From an uncultured Lachnospiraceae bacterium (GTDB lineage: Bacteria; Bacillota; Clostridia; Lachnospirales; Lachnospiraceae), in NCBI GenBank assembly GCA_947173945.1, contig CAMWGV010000001.1:62001-126000 (forward strand): a stretch of DNA of 64,000 nucleotides, read 5' to 3'. Positions 1 to 8,803 of this stretch are shown here, one piece after another. A program made the translations under genes and the position numbers. The notes under the pieces were generated by a model. That model was not told the origin of the DNA, searched no databases, and saw only the letters and a program-made list of their open reading frames with translations. Within the stretch, counting starts at the first letter, position 1, and the number at the start of each line of letters is the position of its first letter.

Positions 1-2
1 GA

Positions 3-215
3 TCAATTGCAAACAATACTTTTGTTTTAAATGAAGAAAACATTGTCACAGCCTTTAATAATGTGGTTCCGCTTTCTCAGACAAGTCCTGAGAAGATAGA
101 ATTAATAAGAGACTGGGGTAGAGAGCGTGCGGTGCCAGCTTCTGGCAAACCTATAGGCAAAGAAGAACTTGTTCAGAAGAAAAACGGACCAAAGACAAGA
201 AAAGTTTTAGTGTAA
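3..215 (+). CDS. C-terminal part of an unrecognised protein (cut by window edge)
   Basis: An open frame enters from the left edge and ends at TAA 213-215, leaving about 70 residues. Visible text includes ELIRDWGRERAVPASGKPI and a basic tail KKNGPKTRKVLV. I do not recognise a family. The start lies outside the window, so length and domain content cannot be judged. It lies in the same AT-rich accessory patch as the next genes. The other two forward frames hit stops within the first 35 bases, which supports this one. Confidence 0.45.
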   Translation, partial: SIANNTFVLNEENIVTAFNNVVPLSQTSPEKIELIRDWGRERAVPASGKPIGKEELVQKKNGPKTRKVLV

Positions 216-365
216 GTATGAATAGTATAGGTGCGGAAGATTATAAAGTGATTTAGAAAAGCATCCTGCCATATACAAAGCATGAAAATTCTAAAAAGAT
301 ACATGAAAATTTGTATAAAGGAATGTCAAGAAGATAGTTTAATATCAAGAGAAGGAATTAAAAAG

Positions 366-854
366 ATGCCAAGACCAATACTAAAAATGTCACAGAGCCA
401 AACACAGACTCATACAAATAATCTGTCGAGAACAACATACAGTAATCAGCAGCAACAAGTGGATAAGATAAAAATGGATAAGTTGTTGAGGAAAAGTAGA
501 TCAAAAGAATACATGGACGCAATTCATAAATTAGACGCAGGGGGACATGCTCATAACCAGAATAAGTTGAACGATATTATAAACATTATTAAAGGAGAAT
601 TTCCTGAAATTGAATTGAGTGAAATTCTTTTGGGATACGTTGCGATTTGTTATTTAGGGAAACCGTATGAGGTACATACTTTAGATATTGCAGGCGGCAT
701 AATTGAGCACTATAAAGCAGGTCAAACACTTCCAAATGGACTTGAGCAAGCTAGAAGCATAGCAATGAGAGGCGGATATGACTTTATTGAAGTGTATGTA
801 GATTGTTGTAGAGCTATAAGTTCAAATGGGGCAGTTTCCGTAATATATTGTTAA
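366..854 (+). CDS. Hypothetical protein, Gln/Ser/Thr-rich N-terminus
   Basis: The frame is open from an ATG at 282, but that ATG has no Shine-Dalgarno site. The ATG at 366 has GAAGGA about 9 bases upstream and is preferred, giving 162 aa. The N-terminal 40 residues are rich in Gln, Ser and Thr and look disordered. A charged helical stretch follows (LRKSRSKEYMDAIHKLDAGG), then a hydrophobic patch (EILLGYVAICYLG) and a Gly-rich C-terminus (QARSIAMRGGYDFIEVYVD). I recognise no family. A decayed second copy of the central part lies at about 3858-4053, so this sequence has been duplicated around the HD-protein locus. Function unknown. Confidence 0.5.
   Translation: MPRPILKMSQSQTQTHTNNLSRTTYSNQQQQVDKIKMDKLLRKSRSKEYMDAIHKLDAGGHAHNQNKLNDIINIIKGEFPEIELSEILLGYVAICYLGKPYEVHTLDIAGGIIEHYKAGQTLPNGLEQARSIAMRGGYDFIEVYVDCCRAISSNGAVSVIYC
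452..652 (+). repeat. Direct repeat, copy 1 (partner at 3858-4053)
   Basis: About 200 bases that recur at 3858-4053 with scattered substitutions and one 15-base gap. The two copies flank the two-gene HD unit, consistent with a past duplication or insertion event. Confidence 0.65.
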
Positions 855-1398
855 ATCGTGGATGTGTATAATGAAATGTTCAAATTGTGAGGAAGTTATT
901 CCTGTCACTGCCAAGTTTTATATTAAGTATGTAACATCTGTTATTCAAAAATGAGAAGTCTATGATACTCAATTTACATGTTAAAACTTTAGTATAGGTG
1001 AGTGATTTGACGTATGCTTTCGGGCTCTTGGGTATACAATATATCAATGTTTTATATTCTGCTGTGGTTAAGTCTTGTCTTAAAATTTTAATATAGACAT
1101 ATTATTTATATAATATAATAAAGTATCATAATGTAGATTAGAAATTCGTTTGGTTTTAGTTTGTTTTATATAAAAAACTTGATGTTTTTATATAAGTGAG
1201 GTAGAATATTTATATGTGCAGTACCAAAGACAGTAGGTAGCTAATAATATCCTACCGAGGGAAGTGAGTTGAGTAAAAGTAGGTTACTTGTGCAAGTCTT
1301 ATTTTTTTCATATTATTTGTTGGACGAGCATTATCGGTAGTAGCAAGGCATAGATATGGTATAGCATAATAAGCTATGTTGAAAGAGGAGAATATTAT
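855..1398. other. AT-rich intergenic region before the HD-protein unit
   Basis: No convincing gene is visible in these 544 bases. A 27-codon frame at 871-954 starts MKCSNCEE and could be the stub of a zinc-ribbon protein, but it has no clear ribosome-binding site. An AT-only inverted repeat at about 1168-1196 (TTATATAAAAAAC / GTTTTTATATAA) can form a hairpin. The promoter of the downstream gene must lie here, but I cannot fix its -35 and -10 boxes. Confidence 0.4.
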
Positions 1399-1776
1399 AT
1401 GAGAATAGTGTGTTCTAGGCCACCAATAAGTTCCTATAATTTTATGCGGTATCTATGTGCATCATTAACGAAAAGTAAAAAAGTAATTATTGACCTGCAA
1501 ATTATTGTTCAACATATATATAATTTTAAAACAGAAAATGAACAATTGCAATATATGTTTGAAGACATTGAGTTTCGAAAAGGAATCAATAATGTTACAT
1601 CAAATGATATTTCAGAAGGGATAAATAATTTGCAGACTTTTGGCTTAGTGGGGAAATTAAACCCTAAATATGAGAAATTGATTATATATTTAACAGAAGA
1701 AGAAGCAGATGCCATTTTAGCAGAATGTGATGCAAGTATTAGAGAGGCTATGCGACATCTGGCGGAATCATTTTAA
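1399..1776 (+). CDS. Small protein paired with HD phosphohydrolase, unknown function
   Basis: A 125-aa protein starting at ATG 1399 behind AGAGGAG. The first half is mixed hydrophobic and basic. The second half (NDISEGINNLQTFGLVGK, then YLTEEEADAILAE) has a helix-turn-helix-like rhythm ending in an acidic helix, which hints at a winged-helix or adaptor fold. That is inference; I do not recognise a family. It ends 23 bases before the start of the HD-domain gene and must be co-transcribed with it. The pairing suggests a regulator or partner of the HD enzyme. Base composition is very AT-rich, as in the rest of the 1-4200 patch. Confidence 0.6.
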   Translation: MRIVCSRPPISSYNFMRYLCASLTKSKKVIIDLQIIVQHIYNFKTENEQLQYMFEDIEFRKGINNVTSNDISEGINNLQTFGLVGKLNPKYEKLIIYLTEEEADAILAECDASIREAMRHLAESF

Positions 1777-1799
1777 AAAGTGATATTGTGGAGGATAAA

Positions 1800-3530
1800 A
1801 TGGGGAGAATTAAAAATATAATGATTTCTCCAGAATATAAAGAGATAGAAAAAGACGTTGAGTCTTTTGTTAAAGAAAGGCTTGAAAATTATATTCCGGC
1901 AGATACAGGAAAAAAGACAATTCATGATCCGGTTTGGGGTTCTATAGATTATTCAGAGTGGGAAATGCAACTTATTGACTCACCACTGTTCCAAAGACTA
2001 AGAGACATAAATCAAGTTGGATTAGCTATGCTTACTTATCCTGCGGCTAGGCATTCTAGATTTGAACATTCGTTGGGTGTAGCTTCTGCAGCTAAGATGA
2101 TGTGTGACAAAATTGACAAAAATTCGAAGAGTTTTACAATTCCGCAAGAAACGAGAAATTGTATAGTTTTAGCTGCGTTGGTACATGATATTGGACATTG
2201 CTTTTATTCACATTTATCTGAAACCATATATGGTGAGTTGGAAGCATTTACAAAACTAAGAAAAGTTTTTTATGATGAGTTAGAGCTAAAACCTAAACCA
2301 CATGAAATATTGTCTTTTATAATAGTAAATACAAAAACATTCAAAGATTTCTTTTTCGATAAAATAAACTATCCTGATAAGGGAAGCATAAAAAAATATC
2401 TGTTTCAAGATATCGGCTGCATGATTATTGGACAGAATATTGAAAGAATAAATAAAATTTATAGTTATCAAACGGCAATTATTAATGGTCCTTTTGATGC
2501 AGATAAGTTGGATTATATAAAAAGAGACAGTCTTACAGCAGGTTTAGCTTTGCAATATGATATAGAAAGATTGTTTACAAAAATCCAAGTTCATACAATT
2601 CCATCTGATAATAATTTAGTTGAGGATAGATTGGTTGTAAACTTTAATGGTATTACAGCTATTGAGGAATTGACATTTTGTAAAATCATGCTTTTTAGTT
2701 ATATCTATTATCATCAGAAAGTTTTAATATCTGAAACAATGATAAAAGATTATGTATATGGGTTATATGAATTACATATTATTGATTCATTTGCTGATTT
2801 TTTATCGTTTACAGATTCAGATATTTTGAAGTTAGCGGAGAAACAAAATAATGACACACCATTTCCAGAGTATGGTATGCTTGATTTGAAGGAATTAGCT
2901 TCAAATATTAAAAACAGAAAATTGCCAAAAAGATGTTTTGAGGTTTCACAAGCGAGTGTAATTCCTTTAGAGGAAAAAATTGATAGTGATATCGACAGTG
3001 CGATGGAATATTGTCAATATGTAATGGCAAAATTAAAAGAAAATGAATCTGATTACAATGTTGAAGATTTAAAAAATGATATGATTAGGTTTTCATCCTC
3101 AATTATTCGAAATAAAGAAGCGATTTTAGATAATTTAATTATAGATTTAAGAGATTTGACTTATACAGAAATGTTAGTAAAGAGGCAAGAATTTTTTAAT
3201 GCATTGGTAGAAGAATATAAGAAAAGAAAAATGAATATTAATTTTACATTGTTTGATATATATATAGTTTTTCCGAAATTGGTTAATTATGGTTCTACGA
3301 CAGATGCTGTTGTTTTGGGAAAGGATCAGCAAAAGCTTATGACTATAAATGATTTTGTAAAATTAGATGATTGGGCAGGAAGCTTTAATTCTAATAAATG
3401 GCGAGGATATGTATTTGTTAGTGACAAAATTGATATGGATATTGCGTTTGAAGTTGCTGATAGATTAGTTTTGAAAGGAAAGGCAAAACTCAAAAATCCA
3501 AAGGCATATTTAAAAGGTCTTGATTATTAG
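1800..3530 (+). CDS. HD-domain phosphohydrolase, SAMHD1/dGTPase-like
   Basis: A 576-aa protein starting at ATG 1800, with a GGAGG site at 1790-1794; the in-frame GTG at 1788 is less likely because it overlaps that site. The N-terminal half holds the HD signature: His in RHSRFEHSLGV (about residue 90), His-Asp in LVHDIGHCFYSH (about 129-130), and a later Asp in GPFDADKLDYIKRD. The YPAARHSRFEHSLGV block is typical of the SAMHD1/YdhJ group of dNTP triphosphohydrolases, so a metal-dependent nucleotide phosphohydrolase is expected. The roughly 250-residue C-terminal half is not recognised. The gene is paired with an upstream 125-aa protein and followed by a strong terminator. In this accessory setting a role in phage defence by nucleotide depletion is possible but only inferred. 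Confidence 0.85.
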   Translation: MGRIKNIMISPEYKEIEKDVESFVKERLENYIPADTGKKTIHDPVWGSIDYSEWEMQLIDSPLFQRLRDINQVGLAMLTYPAARHSRFEHSLGVASAAKMMCDKIDKNSKSFTIPQETRNCIVLAALVHDIGHCFYSHLSETIYGELEAFTKLRKVFYDELELKPKPHEILSFIIVNTKTFKDFFFDKINYPDKGSIKKYLFQDIGCMIIGQNIERINKIYSYQTAIINGPFDADKLDYIKRDSLTAGLALQYDIERLFTKIQVHTIPSDNNLVEDRLVVNFNGITAIEELTFCKIMLFSYIYYHQKVLISETMIKDYVYGLYELHIIDSFADFLSFTDSDILKLAEKQNNDTPFPEYGMLDLKELASNIKNRKLPKRCFEVSQASVIPLEEKIDSDIDSAMEYCQYVMAKLKENESDYNVEDLKNDMIRFSSSIIRNKEAILDNLIIDLRDLTYTEMLVKRQEFFNALVEEYKKRKMNINFTLFDIYIVFPKLVNYGSTTDAVVLGKDQQKLMTINDFVKLDDWAGSFNSNKWRGYVFVSDKIDMDIAFEVADRLVLKGKAKLKNPKAYLKGLDY

Positions 3531-3538
3531 TTAATGAA

Positions 3539-3568
3539 GCAGGTTCTGATTGAGAACCTGCTTATTTT
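3539..3568 (+). terminator. Rho-independent terminator after HD gene
   Basis: A perfect 9-bp inverted repeat, GCAGGTTCT / AGAACCTGC with a 5-base loop, followed by TTATTTTAT. It lies 9 bases after the HD-protein stop codon. Confidence 0.85.
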
Positions 3569-3712
3569 ATATAATATTAACCTGTTGATAATGTATGATC
3601 TTTTCGCTACCCATACTTGTTATGAAATAAAGCATCGAAGTAACTTATTATGATCATTAGTAAAAGATAGATTGGTTAAAATTAACCGAAATATCTTACC
3701 GAAGTAATTAAT

Positions 3713-3850
3713 ATGGAACATGAACTCAAAAGAGATTATTATCTAGATCAACAGATAAAACATATAAATAACAGATTAATCAAAATTGTGACAGGAATCA
3801 GAAGATGGGGAAAATCCTTTGAGCTTCTTGGAGTTTGTGAACATATATGA
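3713..3850 (+). pseudogene. Fragment of an AAA ATPase (DUF4143-type) N-terminus
   Basis: ATG 3713 opens 45 codons to TGA 3848-3850. The peptide begins MEHELKRDYYLDQQI and reaches LIKIVTGIRRWGKS, a Walker A-like motif in the context typical of the AAA/DUF4143 ATPases that are common in anaerobe genomes. Family members are about 400 aa, so this is only the extreme N-terminus. No continuation in another frame is obvious downstream, so the gene looks deleted rather than merely frameshifted. Confidence 0.6.
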
Positions 3851-3857
3851 CGGAAAT

Positions 3858-4165
3858 TGTAACAATGGATGAATAAAATAAATATGGATAAGTGGTTGAG
3901 GAAAAGTAGATCAAAATAATACATGGACGCAATTCATAAATTAGATGGAGGAGGACATACTTATAACCAGAATAAGTTGAACGATATTATAAACACTATT
4001 AAGGGAGAATTTCTTGAAATTCTTTTGGGATACGTTGCAATTTCTTTTTTGGTTCTGGTAGATTTGCAACATCCTTCACAAAATTTCCACAGAGTAATCT
4101 ATTTTGATGCGGATTCCAGAGTAAATTACAAAACAAAAAATTTTAAATTTTACCATATAAAATAA
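3858..4165 (+). pseudogene. Broken second copy of the 366-854 hypothetical gene
   Basis: From about 3858 to 4053 the DNA closely matches about 452-652: both encode LRKSRSK, YMDAIHKLD and NQNKLNDIIN. This copy has an in-frame TAA at 3917-3919, right after RSK, and lacks the 15 bases encoding IELSE. After GYVAIS it diverges into an unrelated AT-rich tail that stays open to 4165. The result is a truncated, stop-containing relic. Confidence 0.65.
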
Positions 4166-4211
4166 ATCCCATATTTTGCAAAAATTACCGACAATATGTA
4201 CAAATCAGTAG

Positions 4212-4241
4212 TTGACATTGTGTTAACACAATAGTTACAAT
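4212..4241 (+). promoter_or_regulatory. Promoter with a perfect palindrome in its spacer
   Basis: TTGACA (4212-4217) and TACAAT (4236-4241) are spaced by 18 bases. The spacer contains a perfect 16-bp palindrome, ATTGTGTTAACACAAT (4217-4232). A palindrome between the two boxes is a classic repressor operator position. The motif resembles TTGT...ACAA sites bound by Rex-type or similar regulators, but the regulator cannot be named from this alone. Confidence 0.65.
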
Positions 4242-4328
4242 ATAAAGGATTATTCTTTGGAGAAATGTTAGATTGACACAGTAGTATTATGACATTTTCC
4301 GCAAAGCTTCAAGGGAAGGAAAGATACT

Positions 4329-6251
4329 ATGAACAGAAGAATGGTGTCACTTTATATAATTGACACAGTTATGCTTATAAGTGTATATGGCGTACTTGCC
4401 CTTTCTGCAGTATATGGAGTGAGCTCCATTGTTGCAAATGGTGAATTTACTCTTATTAAAATGGCAGCTTTGTATGTGTGCGTTATGTCCATGAGACTGT
4501 TGTTTAAGGTTTATTCAAATGTTTGGAGGTATGCAAATACATCAACATATCTGAGGCTTGTTTTTGCCGATTTAATCGCAGGAGCTTTATATATTGCCGT
4601 TGGACGTGTTGTGCGTGAAGTCAACATTGGAGCGGCATATAGTATTATCCTTGTATTTACCATACTGCTTATAACACTTATGAGCCGATTGATTTACCAA
4701 TATCTGTACTCGAAATCAGCACAGAGAAATGACGCAGGCTTAAATGGCGTGGAAGGCGGAATTCACAAAATCAACATTGCGATTGTTGGAGCGGGAAATG
4801 TGGGAGCATCCCTTGCGGATGAGCTGATTAGGAATCCGCTTGCCCATTATATACCTTACTGCTTTATAGACAAGGATTCACAAAAAGTGGGAAAGCAGAT
4901 AAACGGAATTAAGGTTTATTATGAGGATGATTCTATAACAGAAGTTATAAAGTCAATGCCTATTCAGGAAATTGTAATTGCCCTGCCTGATGCTACATCT
5001 GAGGACAAAACAAAGCTGTACAATCTTTACAAGACTACCGGATGTAAGGTAAAGCTGTATGATTACCCTTTGGGTGACGGCGAAAATAATTCCACAAAAA
5101 GAGGTGTGAGAGAGTTTCAGATAGAGGATTTGCTATTCCGCGACAGCGTTTCCATTAAGGGTGAGCTTGCCCATACATATTATACGGACAAAGTTGTTAT
5201 GGTCACGGGTGGCGGCGGTTCCATTGGCTCTGAGCTATGCCGTCAGATAGCAAAAAGGAAACCAAGGAAGCTTGTCATTATAGACATATACGAAAATAAT
5301 GCATATGACATACAACAGGAGCTTATAAACCGATATGGTGACAGGCTGAATCTTGAGGTTTATATTGCATCTGTCCGCGATTTTAAGCGTTTGGAGGAGA
5401 TATTCAGAAAGACGAAGCCGCAGATTGTGTTTCATGCGGCAGCTCACAAGCATGTACCGCTTATGGAAAACAGTGCATGTGAGGCAATAAAAAATAACGT
5501 GTTAGGTACATATAATGTTGCTAATTTATCGGAACAGTATAACGTGGAAAAGTTTCTGCTTATATCTACCGATAAGGCTGTTAACCCTACAAATATAATG
5601 GGAGCAAGCAAGCGTATTTGCGAGATGGTGATACAGTGCAGAAAGGACAGTAAAACAGATTTTACGGCAGTGAGATTCGGAAATGTTTTAGGAAGCAACG
5701 GAAGTGTCATCCCTCTGTTCAAAAAGCAGATAGAATCAGGAGGACCAATTACACTGACCGACAAGAGAATTATCCGTTACTTTATGACGATACCGGAAGC
5801 AGTAGGATTGGTAATGGAAACCTGTGCAATGGCAAAAAACGGTGAGCTTTTTGTTCTGGACATGGGGAAACCGGTTAAGATACTCGATTTGGCAGAGAAC
5901 ATGATACAGCTGTCAGGACTAAAGCCATATGAGGATATAGATATCGTTGAAGTTGGCCTAAGGCCTGGAGAAAAGCTTTATGAGGAGCTTCTTATGAAAA
6001 CGGAAGAGCTCGACAAGACAGAAAATGAAATGATTTTTATAGAGCGTGATAAACCGCTTAGCAGAGATGAGGTTGACAATAAACTTGCCATATTGTTACA
6101 GGCAGTTGAGGAGGAGGGCTATAACGTAATTGTTCAGGCAATAAAGGATACAGTGCCTACATACCATAGTCCGGAAGAGGTCAACAAAAGGGCAGAGGAG
6201 TCCAAAGAAATGGCTTTGGCGTTTAGTGAGGTGGCAGTAGCTACGGAGTGA
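4329..6251 (+). CDS. Membrane nucleotide-sugar 4,6-dehydratase (CapD/FlaA1 family)
   Basis: A 640-aa protein starting at ATG 4329 behind AAGGGAAGG. The N-terminal ~130 residues carry several membrane segments. A CoA-binding-like Rossmann region follows (IAIVGAGNVGASLAD). The C-terminal half is a short-chain dehydrogenase with GGGGSIGSELCRQ and STDKAVNPTNIMGASK; Met replaces the usual catalytic Tyr in the last motif, as is typical of CapD/PglF/FlaA1 dehydratases. The expected reaction is 4,6-dehydration of UDP-GlcNAc or a related sugar at the membrane, feeding surface polysaccharide or glycan synthesis. It is transcribed alone from the palindrome-bearing promoter, about 44 kb from the flagellar glycosylation island, so a direct link to that island is uncertain. 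Confidence 0.88.
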   Translation: MNRRMVSLYIIDTVMLISVYGVLALSAVYGVSSIVANGEFTLIKMAALYVCVMSMRLLFKVYSNVWRYANTSTYLRLVFADLIAGALYIAVGRVVREVNIGAAYSIILVFTILLITLMSRLIYQYLYSKSAQRNDAGLNGVEGGIHKINIAIVGAGNVGASLADELIRNPLAHYIPYCFIDKDSQKVGKQINGIKVYYEDDSITEVIKSMPIQEIVIALPDATSEDKTKLYNLYKTTGCKVKLYDYPLGDGENNSTKRGVREFQIEDLLFRDSVSIKGELAHTYYTDKVVMVTGGGGSIGSELCRQIAKRKPRKLVIIDIYENNAYDIQQELINRYGDRLNLEVYIASVRDFKRLEEIFRKTKPQIVFHAAAHKHVPLMENSACEAIKNNVLGTYNVANLSEQYNVEKFLLISTDKAVNPTNIMGASKRICEMVIQCRKDSKTDFTAVRFGNVLGSNGSVIPLFKKQIESGGPITLTDKRIIRYFMTIPEAVGLVMETCAMAKNGELFVLDMGKPVKILDLAENMIQLSGLKPYEDIDIVEVGLRPGEKLYEELLMKTEELDKTENEMIFIERDKPLSRDEVDNKLAILLQAVEEEGYNVIVQAIKDTVPTYHSPEEVNKRAEESKEMALAFSEVAVATE

Positions 6252-6319
6252 TAGACAATAGTCGCCACTACAGCTTATAATTTTGTTGCTCTATAGCAGT
6301 AAAACATATAAATTTAATA

Positions 6320-6348
6320 TTGACAACAAGGTTACAAAAGAGTATTGT
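6320..6348 (+). promoter_or_regulatory. Sigma-A promoter of the SAM riboswitch/metK unit
   Basis: TTGACA (6320-6325), a 17-base spacer and TATTGT (6343-6348). This puts the transcription start just upstream of the riboswitch P1 stem at 6370. Confidence 0.65.
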
Positions 6349-6369
6349 TAAATCTACAATAATATATCT

Positions 6370-6535
6370 CTCTTATTCAGAACGGTGGAGTCATAAGGGA
6401 CTGTGAAGCCGTGGCAACCCCGCTTTATGTGGAAGGTGCCGACCTGAGCGAGAATCATAATTATATGACTATCGAGCAATAAGAGGATTTGAATAAAGAC
6501 CTTCAAATCCGGTTGTTGCAACCGGATTTTTTTAA
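6370..6535 (+). ncRNA. SAM-I (S-box) riboswitch with terminator platform
   Basis: P1 pairs CTCTTATT (6370-6377) with AATAAGAG (6478-6485). Between them lie the conserved S-box segments GGGACTGTGAAGCCGTGGCAACC and AAGGTGCCGACCTGAGCGAG in pieces typical of the family. Downstream is a perfect 11-bp terminator stem at 6505-6515/6519-6529 with a T-tract. The alternative antiterminator pairs GGATTTGA (6485-6492) with TCAAATCC (6503-6510). Binding of S-adenosylmethionine should stabilise P1, free the terminator and shut off metK. Confidence 0.93.
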
Positions 6536-6571
6536 TTTTAATAAAAAAATCAAAAACGTAGGAGGAAAAAT

Positions 6572-7762
6572 ATGGAAAAGTTATTATTTACTTCAGAATC
6601 AGTTACGGAGGGACATCCAGACAAAATATGTGATCAGATTTCAGACGCAATTCTTGATGCTATGCTGGAGCAGGATCCTATGAGCCGTGTTGCATGTGAG
6701 ACAGCGGTAACTACGGGACTTGTGCTTGTTATGGGCGAGATTACAACCAAAGCACATGTAGATATTCAGAGCATCGTGCGTGAGACAATAAGAGAAATAG
6801 GATATGACAGGGCAAAGTATGGATTTGACTGTGATACATGTGGTGTTATAACATCACTTGATAAGCAGTCACCTGATATAGCTATGGGTGTTGACAAGGC
6901 TCTGGAGCTCAGAGAGAACACTATGAGTGATGAGGAGATAGAGGCAATTGGAGCAGGAGACCAGGGAATGATGTTTGGATTTGCTACAAATGAAACACCT
7001 GAGCTTATGCCATATCCGATTGCATTGGCTCACAAGCTTTCATTTAAGCTTTCAGAGGTTAGAAAAAATGGTACGCTCCCTTATTTAAGGCCTGACGGAA
7101 AAACGCAGGTATCAGTAGAGTATGATGAAAACGGAAAGCCAAGCAGGCTTGATGCAGTTGTACTTTCTACACAGCATAGTGATGATGTTTCACAGGAGCA
7201 GATACATGCCGACATTAAGAAATATGTATTTGATGCTATTTTACCGCAGAATATGATAGATGAAAACACGAAGTTCTTCATAAATCCGACAGGAAGATTT
7301 GTTATTGGAGGACCTAACGGTGACAGTGGTCTTACCGGACGTAAGATTATAGTTGATACATACGGTGGATATGCACGTCACGGCGGTGGAGCTTTCTCAG
7401 GAAAGGATTGCACCAAGGTTGACCGTTCGGCAGCATACGCTGCAAGATATGTGGCAAAAAATATTGTCGCTGCAGGACTTGCAGACAAGTGTGAAATTCA
7501 GCTTTCATATGCCATTGGAGTTGCAAAGCCGACATCAATTATGGTTGATACCTTTGGAACAGGTAAGCTGAGTGATACAAGGCTTGTTGATATTATAAGA
7601 GAAAACTTTGACCTTAGACCGGCAGGTATTATAAAGATGCTGGATTTGAGAAGACCTATATACAAAAAGACGGCTGCCTACGGACATTTCGGACGTACGG
7701 ATGTTGAGCTTCCTTGGGAAAAAACTGATATGGCAGATAAGCTTGCATCTTACAATAACTAA
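6572..7762 (+). CDS. metK: S-adenosylmethionine synthetase
   Basis: A 396-aa full-length methionine adenosyltransferase starting at ATG 6572 behind AGGAGG. Signatures include [17 protein letters not shown] near the N-terminus, [10 protein letters not shown] in the middle and [16 protein letters not shown] in the C-terminal third. It makes S-adenosylmethionine from methionine and ATP in the cytosol. The S-box riboswitch upstream gives product feedback. A carbamoyltransferase-family gene begins 21 bases after its stop and is probably co-transcribed. Confidence 0.97.
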   Translation: MEKLLFTSESVTEGHPDKICDQISDAILDAMLEQDPMSRVACETAVTTGLVLVMGEITTKAHVDIQSIVRETIREIGYDRAKYGFDCDTCGVITSLDKQSPDIAMGVDKALELRENTMSDEEIEAIGAGDQGMMFGFATNETPELMPYPIALAHKLSFKLSEVRKNGTLPYLRPDGKTQVSVEYDENGKPSRLDAVVLSTQHSDDVSQEQIHADIKKYVFDAILPQNMIDENTKFFINPTGRFVIGGPNGDSGLTGRKIIVDTYGGYARHGGGAFSGKDCTKVDRSAAYAARYVAKNIVAAGLADKCEIQLSYAIGVAKPTSIMVDTFGTGKLSDTRLVDIIRENFDLRPAGIIKMLDLRRPIYKKTAAYGHFGRTDVELPWEKTDMADKLASYNN

Positions 7763-7783
7763 TAGAAATGAGGAATATTCATT

Positions 7784-8713
7784 ATGAAGAATATGTTGAA
7801 TTTTAAGAACTTTTCCGCTGATGAGTTAAATAATATTTTAAATCTTGCGTTGGATATGAAGAAAAATCCAGAAAAGTATAGCGAGGCTCTCAAGGGGAAA
7901 AAGCTGTATACTCTTTTTGAAAAGACATCAACAAGGACATTCTTATCATTTACTACAGGAATAACAGAACTTGGCGGCACATACTATAACCAGCTTTGGA
8001 GAGATTCTAATTTTGTTCTTGGTGAGCCTGTTTCTGAGATAAAATATGTGTGCAGAAATGTTGATATTATTATGGCACGTCTCATAAAAAATGAGACAGT
8101 GGAGCTTTTTGGTAGAAATGTTACGGTTCCATTTATAAATGGTTGTGACAACTCGTACCATCCATGTCAGATTCTTGCAGATGCACTTACTCTTATTGAG
8201 AGATTTGGAAGTCTTGATGTAAAGCTTATGTATATCGGAGCAAAAAATAATGTATTTAATTCACTTGTGGAGTTTTTCTCAAAAATGAAAAAGGGAACGC
8301 TCTACGGACTTACACCACTTGTGAATGATACAGTATGCAAGGACGACTTTTTTGAGGAGGCAAAGGCAACCGGTCACTATGTTGAACTGGATCCTGCCAT
8401 GTCTATGGAGGAAGCAAAAAAGTATGTGAAGGAAATGGATGTACTCTACACAGATACATGGGTAGATATGGAGTTTTTCAACAATCCTGAATATGCCGAT
8501 AAAAAGGCGGAAATTATGGCTAAAATGATGCCATATCAGATAAATGACAACTTTATTGAGGGAAGTAAGGCAATTGTTATGCATGATATGCCTATGCATG
8601 AGGGATATGAGATATCACAGAGTGTGATTGACAAAAACCTTGATGTAATACTGAATCAGGCTGAAAACAGAAGACATGCTGAGAAAGCAGTTATGGTTAC
8701 TCTGGTTGTGTAA
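7784..8713 (+). CDS. Ornithine/aspartate carbamoyltransferase-family protein, substrate uncertain
   Basis: A 309-aa protein starting at ATG 7784 behind GAGGAA. It has the carbamoyl-phosphate site (EKTSTRTFLSF, near residue 48) and HPCQILADALT (near 125), the ornithine-carbamoyltransferase version of that motif. Where ornithine carbamoyltransferases have HCLPA it has HDMPMHEGYE, so the cysteine that normally touches ornithine is missing. No arginine-biosynthesis gene is nearby; it follows metK and precedes pyrBI. The fold and carbamoyl-phosphate binding are secure, but the second substrate is not. Annotating it as argF would be conventional but is not proven here. Confidence 0.75.
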   Translation: MKNMLNFKNFSADELNNILNLALDMKKNPEKYSEALKGKKLYTLFEKTSTRTFLSFTTGITELGGTYYNQLWRDSNFVLGEPVSEIKYVCRNVDIIMARLIKNETVELFGRNVTVPFINGCDNSYHPCQILADALTLIERFGSLDVKLMYIGAKNNVFNSLVEFFSKMKKGTLYGLTPLVNDTVCKDDFFEEAKATGHYVELDPAMSMEEAKKYVKEMDVLYTDTWVDMEFFNNPEYADKKAEIMAKMMPYQINDNFIEGSKAIVMHDMPMHEGYEISQSVIDKNLDVILNQAENRRHAEKAVMVTLVV

Positions 8714-8782
8714 AGTTTTCTATGAAAACTTTACATGTAGCATCAGCCCATTTGCTGAAAGCAAATTTGGAATGGGCTGATG
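8711..8782 (+). terminator. Two hairpins between carbamoyltransferase and membrane-protein genes
   Basis: TAAAGTTTTC / GAAAACTTTA (8711-8733) starts on the stop codon. CATCAGCCCATT / AATGGGCTGATG (8741-8752/8771-8782) is a perfect 12-bp stem with an 18-base loop. Neither has a good T-tract, so they may be processing or attenuation structures rather than a full terminator. The second ends just before the ribosome-binding site of the next gene. Confidence 0.5.
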
Positions 8783-8803
8783 TTCAAGTTTAGGAGATTA
8801 GCG

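Noticed and set aside
871..954. 27-codon frame starting MKCSNCEE
   Set aside because: Could be a zinc-ribbon stub, but it is too short, with no clear ribosome site or continuation.
7347..7571. Open frames on both strands inside metK
   Set aside because: They are shadows of a clearly conserved gene and have no ribosome sites.
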